NCBI GenBank assembly: GCA_947311825.1
Contig: CAMZLY010000043.1
Span: 1-38,686, forward strand
Source of the DNA: an uncultured bacterium
GTDB taxonomy: Bacteria; Verrucomicrobiota; Kiritimatiellia; UBA8416; CAMZLY01
Reading direction: 5' to 3'
Length of the DNA stretch: 38,686 nt
The notes beneath the pieces are model-generated. The model was not told where the DNA came from. It saw only the letters and a program-made list of their open reading frames with translations, and ran no database searches. Shown one piece after another: positions 24,994-33,946 of this stretch (position 1 is the stretch's first letter; each line of letters starts with the position of its first letter). Made by a program: the position numbers and the translations under genes.

Positions 24994-26098
24994 TTTAAAA
25001 CTTTTTGGCACAATAATACAGCAGTTAATAAACGGGAATGATCTTTCCCGAGAAGAGGCTTATAATAGCTTTTCTGCTATTCTTAAGAATCAACAGCCAG
25101 ATTTACATCAAGGTGCATTTTTGGCAGCCTTATCAGCAAAAGGTGAAACTGCAGCAGAAATCGCAGGCGTGTGGGAAGCAATTGTTAAGTTTGATACTGT
25201 AACCACTACAATTAATATCGATAGTCCCTTAGTCGAAAACTCTGGTACCGGTATGGATTCATTAAAAACATTTAACGTCAGTAGTGCAGCAGGTATTGTG
25301 GCCACAGCCTGCGGTGCTAGATTAGCCAGGCACGGTGCCAGAGCTTTAACTTCAAAACGCGGAACGGTGGATATATTAGAGAGTGTTGGTATTGATGTCG
25401 ATTGCGATGTTGATACAGTAACACGTAGCATCGAATCTGCAGGTATTGGTATTTTTAACGGAATGAGTCCAGAGGTTCATCCAAATGGACTAGGACGTAT
25501 TCTTAGTCAGATCCGTTTTGGTTCAACACTTAACATCGCAGCGTCATTAGCAAACCCTGCAAATCCAACTATAGCACTGCGTGGACTTTATTCCGAGAAC
25601 ATGTTAAATCTGGTTGCTGATGTAATGCAGAAAATCGGATATGAGCGTGCTATACTTGTGCATGGAAAAGATGATAAACATGACGGTGGTATGGATGAAA
25701 TTTCTATTACTGGTCAAACAATGATCAAGACTTTTGGTATGGGTAATTGCACCATTACAGATTTCCGTCCAGAAGATGTGGGAATGGAAACTGCGGTTTA
25801 TGAAGATATTGCTGCACTTGATAATAGCGATGATGCCACCAATCAATTTATTAGCGTATTGGCTGGTAATGGACATAAAGCTTGTGTTGACTTTACTTGT
25901 TTAAATTCCGCTGGAATTCTGCTTGCCAGCGGTATTACTGAATCAATGGAAGAAGGAATAACCCTAAGCTATAATGCCGTTAATAATGGTACTGCTCTTA
26001 AAAAACTACACGATTGGGTATCAATTCAGTCACGAGACAAACAACTCGGGCTAGACCGGTTTCAGCAATGCCTGGATAACGCAGGTGTAAATTTATAA
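24980..26098 (+). CDS. TrpD-like phosphoribosyltransferase
   Basis: A 372-residue member of the anthranilate phosphoribosyltransferase/TrpD2 fold. The PRPP-binding glycine loop reads ENSGTGMDSLKTFNVSS (GTGGD in true TrpD), the second block is ARLARHGARALTSKRGTVD, and the metal site GGMDEIS is kept. In true TrpD the second block is KHGNR; here Asn is replaced by Ala, in the pocket that binds anthranilate. No other tryptophan genes are near. ATG 24980 has AGAGGA 8 nt upstream and overlaps the MDR gene by 14 nt; the longer frame adds 8 residues without family support. In a B12 island with no CobT, a phosphoribosyl transfer to a corrinoid lower-ligand base is a plausible but unproved role. Confidence 0.85.
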   Translation: MQESDLKLFGTIIQQLINGNDLSREEAYNSFSAILKNQQPDLHQGAFLAALSAKGETAAEIAGVWEAIVKFDTVTTTINIDSPLVENSGTGMDSLKTFNVSSAAGIVATACGARLARHGARALTSKRGTVDILESVGIDVDCDVDTVTRSIESAGIGIFNGMSPEVHPNGLGRILSQIRFGSTLNIAASLANPANPTIALRGLYSENMLNLVADVMQKIGYERAILVHGKDDKHDGGMDEISITGQTMIKTFGMGNCTITDFRPEDVGMETAVYEDIAALDNSDDATNQFISVLAGNGHKACVDFTCLNSAGILLASGITESMEEGITLSYNAVNNGTALKKLHDWVSIQSRDKQLGLDRFQQCLDNAGVNL

Positions 26099-26111
26099 TA
26101 AGGAATAGATA

Positions 26112-27410
26112 ATGAATAACGCAAAACATAACGAGAGTAAAACTGATACTGAGTTATTTGCCCGTGCCCAAGCTGTAATACCTGGCGGGGTAAACAGCCC
26201 GGTACGAGCTTTTCAGGCTGTTGGCGGAACTCCCGTTTTTGTCAAAGAAGGTAGAGGTAGTAAAATTGTAACTGCAGAAGATCGTGAGCTTATAGATTTT
26301 TGTGGATCATGGGGACCTTTAATTCTAGGGCATGCACACCCACAAGTCGTAGAAGATGTTAAAGTCGCAGTAGAACATGGTATGACATTTGGTATTAATA
26401 CGGAGCGTGAGGTAGAATTTGCTGAATTATTATGCCGGCAAATTCCATATATGGATCAGGTACGACTGGTCAGTTCCGGAACCGAAGCAACAATGACCGC
26501 CTTACGTTTGGCTCGTGGAGTTACTGGGCGTAATAAAATTCTAAAATTTGATGGTTGTTACCATGGTCATGCAGATTACTTACTAGTAGCGGCAGGAAGC
26601 GGTCTGCTAACTGGCGGCACAGCCTCTTCTGCTGGTGTATGTGCTAGTGCGGTGCAAGATGTGTTATTAGCTCCGTATAACGACCTTACTGCAGTAGAAA
26701 ACATTATCGCCGAACATGGCGATGCTCTTGCCGCCATTATCGTGGAGCCTATAGCTGGTAACATGGGGTTAATTATGCCTAACGAAGGTTTTCTCGAGGG
26801 ATTACGTGAAGCTGCTAATCGTTCTGGTGCAGTGCTTATTTTTGATGAGGTTATTTCCGGGTTCCGTCTAGCCCCTACTACCTATGGTAATAGTTGCGGT
26901 GTGACGCCAGACTTAACTTGTCTTGGAAAAATCATTGGTGGCGGTATGCCGATGGGGGCAGTAGGTGGACGCCGTGACATCATGGAGAACCTTGCACCTC
27001 TAGGCAATGTTTATCAGGCCGGCACATTAAGTGGTAACCCTGTTGCCATAGCCGCAGGCATGAGCACATTAAAAATTCTAATTGAAGATTCTCCTTATGA
27101 ACGTATAGAAAAATTAGCTAAAAAACTAGTGTCAGGCGTACAGGAAAAAGCAGATGCAGCAGGTGTTGATATCAACATTGCAACCAAAGGCGGAATGTTT
27201 ACAATTTTCTTTCAAAAAAATGATGTATATAACTTAGATGATGCAAAGAAATCTAATACCGTTAAACATGCTAAATTCTTTCATAACATGTTGAGTAATG
27301 GTTTTTACTTACAACCTTCACAATTTGAAGTATGTTTTATTTCGGCTGCTCATACAGAAGATGATATTACTACTTTTATTACTGCTGCAGGAAAGGCTTT
27401 TAAACAATGA
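26112..27410 (+). CDS. hemL: Glutamate-1-semialdehyde 2,1-aminomutase
   Basis: PLP enzyme converting glutamate-1-semialdehyde to 5-aminolevulinate, the second step after HemA. The 432 residues start with the family PGGVNSPVRAFQAVGG, contain VSSGTEATMTALRLARG, YHGHADYLLV, the PLP-pyridine aspartate in IFDEVISGFR, and the Schiff-base lysine in CLGKIIGGGMPMGAVGG. AAGGA precedes the ATG. With hemA and hemB it gives the complete C5 route to porphobilinogen. The stop overlaps the next ATG (ATGA). Confidence 0.97.
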   Translation: MNNAKHNESKTDTELFARAQAVIPGGVNSPVRAFQAVGGTPVFVKEGRGSKIVTAEDRELIDFCGSWGPLILGHAHPQVVEDVKVAVEHGMTFGINTEREVEFAELLCRQIPYMDQVRLVSSGTEATMTALRLARGVTGRNKILKFDGCYHGHADYLLVAAGSGLLTGGTASSAGVCASAVQDVLLAPYNDLTAVENIIAEHGDALAAIIVEPIAGNMGLIMPNEGFLEGLREAANRSGAVLIFDEVISGFRLAPTTYGNSCGVTPDLTCLGKIIGGGMPMGAVGGRRDIMENLAPLGNVYQAGTLSGNPVAIAAGMSTLKILIEDSPYERIEKLAKKLVSGVQEKADAAGVDINIATKGGMFTIFFQKNDVYNLDDAKKSNTVKHAKFFHNMLSNGFYLQPSQFEVCFISAAHTEDDITTFITAAGKAFKQ

Positions 27411-28627
27411 ATGGACACATCACTATTATTAGTTGCGGTTTGGGAAAAAAGAATATCACTCCCGAACACCTAGTTGCAGTGAATTCTGCTGATGTACTTG
27501 CTGGTGGCGATAGACTTACTGCATGGTTTCCGCAGTTCAAAGGTGAAGTTATATCTATTGGTGCACATGCATCGGAAACCGTTGCGAATATTATAGATAT
27601 TGCTAAAGATAAGCATGTTGCTGTTCTTGCTTCTGGTGATGCTCTATTCTTCGGTATAGCACGGCTTTTTCTTGATAAAGTGTCAAATGATAATATTAGC
27701 ATTATTCCTAATATTACCGCCGCTCAGTCCGCACTAGCACAATTAAAAGTTCCTTGGCAGGATGCTGAATTTTTCTCGGTGCATGGTAGAACATACGCAC
27801 TACCTAATTTAGAAATATTACGTAAACCGATTGCTGTCATTTACTGCGACAGTGTACGTACACCGGGATCGGTAGCAAAAGAGCTGATAACGTCTTACCC
27901 TTACTGCTCTTTACGTCCAGCCGCCATTGCAGCTAAACTCGGAACTAATGAAGAAATGATTCAATGTGGAACAATTAAAGAGTTAGCTAAGTCAAGTTGT
28001 CGCGGTATGTCCATGCTTATTTTACTGCCTCCTGAAGGTGAGTCAGCAAACCTTATGATACCATCTCTTTCATTAGGGATCGCTGATGATAAATATGAAC
28101 ATGAAGCAAACCTAATAACACACGCAGAGGTAAGAGCTGTTGTATTATCAAAGTTACAGATACGTCCTGGTGTCATGTGGGATCTTGGTGCAGGTAGCGG
28201 TTCGGTCTCGGTTGAAGCAGCAGGCTTATGTAGAGGTATAAAAGTTTATGCAGTTGAAGCCAAACAACATCGTTGCGAGCATATTAAACAAAATGCTCTT
28301 AATACTGGGGGCTCTCAATATGAGGTTACTCAAGGCGAGATTTTGAAAACTATTGATGACTTGCCTAGACCAAATATTGTATTTATTGGTGGTGGCGGTG
28401 ATGAAATTAAAGATATTGTTACTCGCGCATATCAAGCATTACTGCCGGGCGGAACTCTGGTCGCAACATCTGTACTAGAAGAAACTAGATCGTCTCTGAT
28501 GACGGTTCTTCCTGAAATTGAGCGTAATACTATTGAAATTTCTGTACGGCGATCAGTTCCTCTCGGAAAAAGCCAGATGATGAAACCAGATAATCCAGTT
28601 TGTATATTCACTTTTAAGAAAGATTAA
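27407..28627 (+). CDS. CbiE-CbiT fusion (cobalt-precorrin C5/C15 methyltransferase, decarboxylating)
   Basis: A 406-residue CobL-like fusion. CbiE (1 to about 205) is a tetrapyrrole methylase: ISCGLGKKNITPEHL, AGGDRLTAWF and VLASGDALFFGIARL. CbiT (about 225-406) is a class I Rossmann methyltransferase with VMWDLGAGSGSVSVEAA as the SAM site and FIGGGGDEIKDIV. Together they methylate C5 and C15 and remove the acetate carboxyl at C12. It overlaps hemL by 4 nt and is followed after 3 nt by the cbiFGH gene. Confidence 0.94.
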   Translation: MNGHITIISCGLGKKNITPEHLVAVNSADVLAGGDRLTAWFPQFKGEVISIGAHASETVANIIDIAKDKHVAVLASGDALFFGIARLFLDKVSNDNISIIPNITAAQSALAQLKVPWQDAEFFSVHGRTYALPNLEILRKPIAVIYCDSVRTPGSVAKELITSYPYCSLRPAAIAAKLGTNEEMIQCGTIKELAKSSCRGMSMLILLPPEGESANLMIPSLSLGIADDKYEHEANLITHAEVRAVVLSKLQIRPGVMWDLGAGSGSVSVEAAGLCRGIKVYAVEAKQHRCEHIKQNALNTGGSQYEVTQGEILKTIDDLPRPNIVFIGGGGDEIKDIVTRAYQALLPGGTLVATSVLEETRSSLMTVLPEIERNTIEISVRRSVPLGKSQMMKPDNPVCIFTFKKD

Positions 28628-28630
28628 ACT

Positions 28631-31225
28631 ATGAAAAAACATCCCATAATTTTTGCAGGTGCAGGCCCTGGTGCTGTTGACCTGCTCACAATCCGTAGTC
28701 GTGACGCTATTGCTGTAGCTGATGTTATTGTCTATGCTGGGTCACTTGTAAACCCTGAAGTTCTGCAGTTTGCTAAGCCTGAAAGCACTATTCATGATAG
28801 TGCCGGGATGACATTGGAAGAAACTACAAAAACACTTATTGATGCATATAATGCAGGAAAAAGACCATTACGACTGCATACGGGTGATCCTTCTATGTAT
28901 GGTGCTATTGCAGAGCAGATGGAAGAGCTTAAAAAGCATAGTGTAATGTACGAAGTGATTCCTGGAGTAAGTTCTGTTTTTGCCGCTGCCGCCACGGTAG
29001 CATGCGAACTAACCCTTCCCGGCACATCGCAAACAATGATTCTTACCCGACGTGCCGGACGCACGCCTGTCCCCAAAGGACAAGACATCCCATCGTTGGC
29101 TTCTCACGGAGCTACCATGGGTCTGTATCTTAGTGTTGCTGACATGGATGGATTAGTTAAAGAATTAATTGATGGTGGTTACGCCCCTACTACACCTGTA
29201 GCTGTCGTATCTCGTGCTAGTTGGTATGATGAAAAAATTGTAAAAGGTACTTTGGCTGATATTGCAGAACAAGTAACAAAGGCAGGTATTCGCAAACAGG
29301 CTATCATTTTAGTTGGTGATGCACTTTCTGGTGCTGGCGAAAAATCATGTCTATACGCACATAATTTCGCTCACGGCTATCGTGATAGAGCTGGTGGCAT
29401 TACCTTTCTTGGACGTATCGCATTCTATGGACTAACAGATGCCGGATGCATCCTGACAAGACGTTTAGCTAAAGAGACTAACGGAACGGCTTATTTATCT
29501 GAAAAATATGCAGATGTTACCGACACCTCGTTTGACCCCAAGAAACTTCAACAAGTTTTAACTGAACAATGGAATAAATATGACGCTCATGTTATGGTTA
29601 TGGCAACAGGAATAGCTGTTCGTAAGATCATGCCTCTTATAAAAGACAAAACTACTGATCCTGCTGTTGTCGTATGTGATGAACAAGGACAATATGCCAT
29701 AAGCTTAGTTGGTGGTCATATCGCAGGAGCAAACCGCCTAAGTCGGCAAATTGCTGGACTCACAGGTGGTGCTCCTGTAATCACAACGGCAACTGATGTT
29801 CAGGGTATTCCTGCATTTGATGAGTTAGCTGCACTCCAAGGGTGGTATATTGAAAACCCAGAAGTTATAAAACATATAAATTCAGCATTACTACAAAAAA
29901 AGCCTATTGGCTTTACAGGTAGCATTGAACCTATTGATCGCTGGTACGGCGAAAATTCTCCTGTACAAATTATTGAGCAAGGCCATTCAATACCTAGTGA
30001 GATAGTTGCATTGGTTGTTTTGGATGACAATATATCTGATGTACCGGACAATATTCATGTGTTGAGGTTAACTACTCAAGAGCTTGTTGTGGGCATTGGT
30101 TGTCGCCGCCATACTCCCAAAGAAATAATTGCGAATGCAGTAGAGAAAACACTCTCAGGTAATACGTTAGCTTTCTCGGCAGTAAAGGAGTTCACTAGCG
30201 TTGAAGCCAAGCGTAATGACGAAGATCTGACTGCTTATGTGAATAGCACAAGCTTACCTATAACTTACTATGATGCAGAGCGACTAAAAGATATACCGGT
30301 TCCAACTCCATCAAATATGCCTAAACAGCACGTAGGAACCCCATCAGTAGCGGAAGCTTCAGCATTGCTACATAGTGGCGGACGACTATTAGTTCCGAAA
30401 CAAATCCATAACGGATCTGTTACTGTTTCAGTTGCCGTACGACCAATGAAAACAAAACAACAAAAAGAAAAAACACCAGCGTACCGAGGACGTATTATTG
30501 CTGTTGGCATTGGCTCTGGTGATTGCAAAGGAATAACGCCACAAGCAAGGCAAGCTCTTGATATAGCAGATTATGTTATTGGATATAAAACATATTGCGA
30601 ACAGGTAAAATCATTTGTACCAGAAGAAAAGCTCATCTCATCAGGCATGATGCAGGAAGTTGCTCGTTGCCGTGATGCCATCAAAAGGGCTGAAGAAGGC
30701 AATGTGGTTGCGATGATCTGTTCTGGTGATGCTGGTGTATATGGTATGGCTGGCTTATTAATGGAGTTAAGTCTTGAATCTGATCCCCCTATTGAGGTTG
30801 AAGTAATTCCTGGAATTACTGCAGCACTAACAGCGGCCGCCTCATTAGGTGCTCCTCTAATGAATGATTTTTCTGTTATTAGTTTATCTGATCTTTTAAC
30901 AGAAAAAGAAACTATCATTCGCAGACTTAATGCTGTTGCCGATTCAGGGATGCCATGTGTCTTATATAATCCGCGCAGTCGTAAACGTAAAAAGCTATTA
31001 GATCAAGCAATAGAAATATTTAGCAAGAATGCTGGTTCTGATTTAGCTTGTGGATTTGTCAAAAATGCAGGGCGACCAGGTGAAGAGATCTGGATAGGTA
31101 ATATTTCAGAATTACCCGTAGAAGAGGTTGATATGTTTACAACCGTTATTTTCGGGTGTGCATCAACACGAATTATTAACGGAAAGTTGGTAACCCGTCG
31201 TGGCTACGAAAAAAAATATGACTAA
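28631..31225 (+). CDS. CbiF-CbiG-CbiH triple fusion
   Basis: A single chain of 864 residues with three B12 enzymes. CbiF (about 1-250), cobalt-precorrin-4 C11-methyltransferase, has IIFAGAGPGAVDLLTIRSRD, YAGSLVNPEVL, GDPSMYGAIAEQ and EVIPGVSSVFAAAA. CbiG (about 255-610), cobalt-precorrin-5A hydrolase, opens RIAFYGLTDAGCILTRRL and contains VMATGIAVRKIMPLI, SLVGGHIAGANRL and VVGIGCRRHTP. CbiH (about 615-864), C17-methyltransferase, has GRIIAVGIGSGDCKGITPQA, CSGDAGVYGMAGL and VEVIPGITAALTAAA; its SAM loop reads GIGSGD rather than GIGPGD. The order differs from the reaction order (H, F, G). Two-domain fusions among these are common; three in one polypeptide is less so. Confidence 0.95.
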   Translation: MKKHPIIFAGAGPGAVDLLTIRSRDAIAVADVIVYAGSLVNPEVLQFAKPESTIHDSAGMTLEETTKTLIDAYNAGKRPLRLHTGDPSMYGAIAEQMEELKKHSVMYEVIPGVSSVFAAAATVACELTLPGTSQTMILTRRAGRTPVPKGQDIPSLASHGATMGLYLSVADMDGLVKELIDGGYAPTTPVAVVSRASWYDEKIVKGTLADIAEQVTKAGIRKQAIILVGDALSGAGEKSCLYAHNFAHGYRDRAGGITFLGRIAFYGLTDAGCILTRRLAKETNGTAYLSEKYADVTDTSFDPKKLQQVLTEQWNKYDAHVMVMATGIAVRKIMPLIKDKTTDPAVVVCDEQGQYAISLVGGHIAGANRLSRQIAGLTGGAPVITTATDVQGIPAFDELAALQGWYIENPEVIKHINSALLQKKPIGFTGSIEPIDRWYGENSPVQIIEQGHSIPSEIVALVVLDDNISDVPDNIHVLRLTTQELVVGIGCRRHTPKEIIANAVEKTLSGNTLAFSAVKEFTSVEAKRNDEDLTAYVNSTSLPITYYDAERLKDIPVPTPSNMPKQHVGTPSVAEASALLHSGGRLLVPKQIHNGSVTVSVAVRPMKTKQQKEKTPAYRGRIIAVGIGSGDCKGITPQARQALDIADYVIGYKTYCEQVKSFVPEEKLISSGMMQEVARCRDAIKRAEEGNVVAMICSGDAGVYGMAGLLMELSLESDPPIEVEVIPGITAALTAAASLGAPLMNDFSVISLSDLLTEKETIIRRLNAVADSGMPCVLYNPRSRKRKKLLDQAIEIFSKNAGSDLACGFVKNAGRPGEEIWIGNISELPVEEVDMFTTVIFGCASTRIINGKLVTRRGYEKKYD

Positions 31226-32609
31226 CCATATTGATGTTAGAAAAAATACTATACCAGCATTCTGCATAGCAGGCACGCATTCTGGTGTAGGTAAAACCAC
31301 TATTACTCTTGGAATACTTGCTGCACTTAGACGGCGAGGACTAAAAGTACAGCCTTTTAAATGTGGACCAGACTATATCGATCCAGGTCACCACACGCTT
31401 GCTGCTGGTAAAACATCTCGTAACTTAGATACATGGATGATGGGAGTTGAGGCTGTACAGAATTCTTATGCACATGCAATCCACGATGCTGATATTGCTG
31501 TAGCCGAAGGTGTCATGGGATTGTTTGATGGTGCGTCATCTACGGAAATAACTGGTAGCACTGCGCATGTGTCTATGTTGTTAAATATACCTGTCATCTT
31601 AGTTGTCGATGCCAAAGCGATGGCTCGCTCTGTTGCTGCATTAGTACATGGCTTTTCTTCCTTTGATAATAATTTACATATTGCTGGAGTTATTGCTAAT
31701 AGAGTAGGATCAGATCGTCATAAAACAATTCTACGAGAAGCGTTAGAAGCCGCAAATCTTCCTCCATTACTAGGTGCAATTCCTACATCAAACAAATGGC
31801 ATTCAGAAGAGCGTCACCTCGGGCTTGTCACAGCAAAAGAAAGTGAACATGCTGAAGACTGGTTCATAATTATTGCTGATGAGATTGAATCATGTATAAA
31901 TATTGATCAACTACTATTGCTATGTAACACGGTCAAACCATCAACTACAGTAAATCAAATAATAGATAGCCCCACAATACGTCTCGGCATTGCCGTTGAT
32001 GAAGCATTTCAGTTTTACTACGAAGATAACCTAGATGTTATTCGTTCATGTGGAGTTGAGCTAGTAGAGTTTTCTCCTATACATGATACTGCGTTACCAC
32101 AAAAACTGGCAGGATTATATATTGGTGGTGGATACCCTGAGTTATATGCAGAGAAACTTCATGCCAATAACAGCATGCGTAAATCTATAAAGACTTTTGC
32201 TGATAATGGCGGTCATATATATGCAGAATGTGGCGGCCTGATGTATTTATGCAAGTCGTTATGTGATCAGAATAATCAAGTATGGGATATGTGTAATATT
32301 CTTAATGCAGAAACTATAATGGAAAAACGGCGTAAACGCTTAGGGTATGTAGAAGCTACAGTTACACAAACAGGCTTGTTTGGCGAAAAAGGAACAATGG
32401 TCCGTGGACACGAATTTCATTGGTCTGATGTGAAAAATATTGATGCTAGCATTACACCATTTTTTAATGCTAAATTTGCTCGCAGTAACAAAACACTACC
32501 CCGCGGACTTCATTATAAAAACGTATGGGCTTCATATATACATTTACATTTTGGTTCAAACCCATCAGCAGTTAAAGCATGGGTACAACAACTTAAGGAG
32601 AATTTATGA
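31218..32609 (+). CDS. cbiA: Cobyrinic acid a,c-diamide synthase
   Basis: ATP- and glutamine-dependent amidation of the a and c carboxylates of cobyrinate. The N-terminal P-loop domain has AGTHSGVGKTTITLGIL and FKCGPDYIDPGHH. The C-terminal class I glutamine amidotransferase half has LYIGGGYPELYAEKL, the nucleophile cysteine in YAECGGLMYL, and the late histidine region ASYIHLHFGSNP. The ATG at 31218 overlaps the previous stop by 8 nt; a GTG at 31200 is an alternative, and neither has a strong Shine-Dalgarno. It overlaps the adenosyltransferase gene by 4 nt. Confidence 0.94.
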   Translation: MTNHIDVRKNTIPAFCIAGTHSGVGKTTITLGILAALRRRGLKVQPFKCGPDYIDPGHHTLAAGKTSRNLDTWMMGVEAVQNSYAHAIHDADIAVAEGVMGLFDGASSTEITGSTAHVSMLLNIPVILVVDAKAMARSVAALVHGFSSFDNNLHIAGVIANRVGSDRHKTILREALEAANLPPLLGAIPTSNKWHSEERHLGLVTAKESEHAEDWFIIIADEIESCINIDQLLLLCNTVKPSTTVNQIIDSPTIRLGIAVDEAFQFYYEDNLDVIRSCGVELVEFSPIHDTALPQKLAGLYIGGGYPELYAEKLHANNSMRKSIKTFADNGGHIYAECGGLMYLCKSLCDQNNQVWDMCNILNAETIMEKRRKRLGYVEATVTQTGLFGEKGTMVRGHEFHWSDVKNIDASITPFFNAKFARSNKTLPRGLHYKNVWASYIHLHFGSNPSAVKAWVQQLKENL

Positions 32610-33121
32610 AAGGATGCGTTCAGGTTTACACCGGCGATGGCAAAGGTAAGACAACAGCAGCTACAGGTTTAGCTGTCCGTGCGATTGGTGCGGGCTTACG
32701 CGTATTTATTGGTCAATTCATTAAAGGCAAAGACTCTTCTGAAATGGCTCTATTAAGAGAGCGGTGTCCTGAAGCAACAATTGAACAATTCGGATACGGC
32801 CGTTTTATCAAAGGGCAACCTTCTAGTGACGATTTATCAATAGCAAAACATGGCATTGAACGCCTACTGGAGGTTGTTACTTCAGGTGAATATGATATAG
32901 TTGTTGCCGATGAAGCTAATGGTGCAGTTAGTGCCAACATTATTCAGGTAGATGATCTCATAGAGTTAATTGATAATAAACCGGATAATGTTGAACTAAT
33001 AATTACCGGTCGCAATGTTGATAAGCGTATTGTGGAACGTGCTGATCTTGTTACCGAAATGAAGGTTATCAAGCACTATTTTGAAGATGGTGTGCCTGCA
33101 AGAAAAGGAATTGAGTTTTAG
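32606..33121 (+). CDS. Cob(I)yrinic acid a,c-diamide adenosyltransferase (BtuR/CobO type)
   Basis: Transfers the adenosyl group from ATP to the cobalt of the corrinoid. The 171 residues have the P-loop YTGDGKGKTTAATGLAVRA near the N-terminus, the long FIGQFIKGKDSSE strand/loop, IVVADEANGAV as the Walker B-like acidic segment, and ELIITGRNVDKRIVERADLV, all typical of the BtuR/CobO/CobA family. It is unrelated to PduO or EutT. It overlaps cbiA (ATGA) and is followed by a 39-nt gap holding a palindromic repeat. Confidence 0.95.
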   Translation: MKGCVQVYTGDGKGKTTAATGLAVRAIGAGLRVFIGQFIKGKDSSEMALLRERCPEATIEQFGYGRFIKGQPSSDDLSIAKHGIERLLEVVTSGEYDIVVADEANGAVSANIIQVDDLIELIDNKPDNVELIITGRNVDKRIVERADLVTEMKVIKHYFEDGVPARKGIEF

Positions 33122-33126
33122 TAGTT

Positions 33127-33145
33127 TTGTAAGAGGCTCCTGCAA
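33127..33145. repeat. Palindromic intercistronic repeat before cobS
   Basis: TTGTAAGAGGCTCCTGCAA is an imperfect 19-bp palindrome. Its left flank (GTAGTTTTGTAAG, 33121-33133) matches the inner right end of the element at 7447-7613 (GTAGTTTTGCAAG), and GAGGCTCCTGCAAG resembles the left end. It looks like the two ends joined after loss of the centre. It lies between the adenosyltransferase gene and cobS. Confidence 0.45.
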
Positions 33146-33160
33146 GAAAATTATTGATAT

Positions 33161-33946
33161 ATGAAAATAATGAAACCAGCAACTAAAGAAATATTATGCG
33201 GATTAGTAAGCAGTATTCGATTACTAACAAATTTACCTTGTCCCGGGCATGATGCAGAGCATATTGAATCTAGTAGGTCGTGGTTTCCTATAGTAGGCTT
33301 AATATTAGGGAGTCTCATTGTTTCAGCAGGACTACTTACTAATCTAGCAACAGCTGGCTGGTATGAGATAACTGCTTTTGTTATGATTACTTTGAGTGCC
33401 TGGTTAACACGCGGATTTCATCTTGATGGCCTTAGTGATTGTGCGGATGGATTTTGGGGAGGTTTTAATCCTGAGAAAATATTGTATATTATGAAAGATT
33501 CATGTGTAGGTGCTTTTGGTAGTATTGCAATGATTCTAATTATACTGGGCAAATGGATTGCACTTACCAGACTGGTAGAATACGGAGAGTGGCACTGGAT
33601 TATTGCGGCGCTTGTTATTTCTCGTACCATGCAAGTCTTGCTGGCTAGTACACAGCCCTATGCACGTCCCGAAGGCGGCACAGGAGCAAAGTTCATCACG
33701 CACGCACAACCACGCAACAGTATCACCAGCCTAATAATCATGTACATTATTCTAATATTAATTATCGGTATAAATCTTACTACATTTATTATTCCTGTTA
33801 TTGCCATTGCATTAACCTTCTCTATTGGAACATGGTCACGTCGTCGTATAGGTGGAATTACCGGGGATATTCTAGGAACAGTAAATGAAATCACAGAACT
33901 GGCTGTACTTGTCGTGGCGGCATGTGCTGCAGGAGGTACGGTGTAA
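33161..33946 (+). CDS. cobS: Adenosylcobinamide-GDP ribazoletransferase
   Basis: Joins the activated lower-ligand nucleoside to adenosylcobinamide-GDP, the late step of nucleotide-loop assembly in the membrane. The 261-residue protein has about six hydrophobic segments. Family motifs include SIRLLTNLPCPG, then SRSWFPIVGLILGSL, TRGFHLDGLSDCADGFWGG (metal site, acidic residues), MKDSCVGAFGSIAMIL and GGITGDILGTVNEITEL. No clear Shine-Dalgarno precedes ATG 33161; a second in-frame ATG three codons later is possible. Its stop overlaps the cbiB ATG by one base (TAATG). Confidence 0.94.
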   Translation: MKIMKPATKEILCGLVSSIRLLTNLPCPGHDAEHIESSRSWFPIVGLILGSLIVSAGLLTNLATAGWYEITAFVMITLSAWLTRGFHLDGLSDCADGFWGGFNPEKILYIMKDSCVGAFGSIAMILIILGKWIALTRLVEYGEWHWIIAALVISRTMQVLLASTQPYARPEGGTGAKFITHAQPRNSITSLIIMYIILILIIGINLTTFIIPVIAIALTFSIGTWSRRRIGGITGDILGTVNEITELAVLVVAACAAGGTV

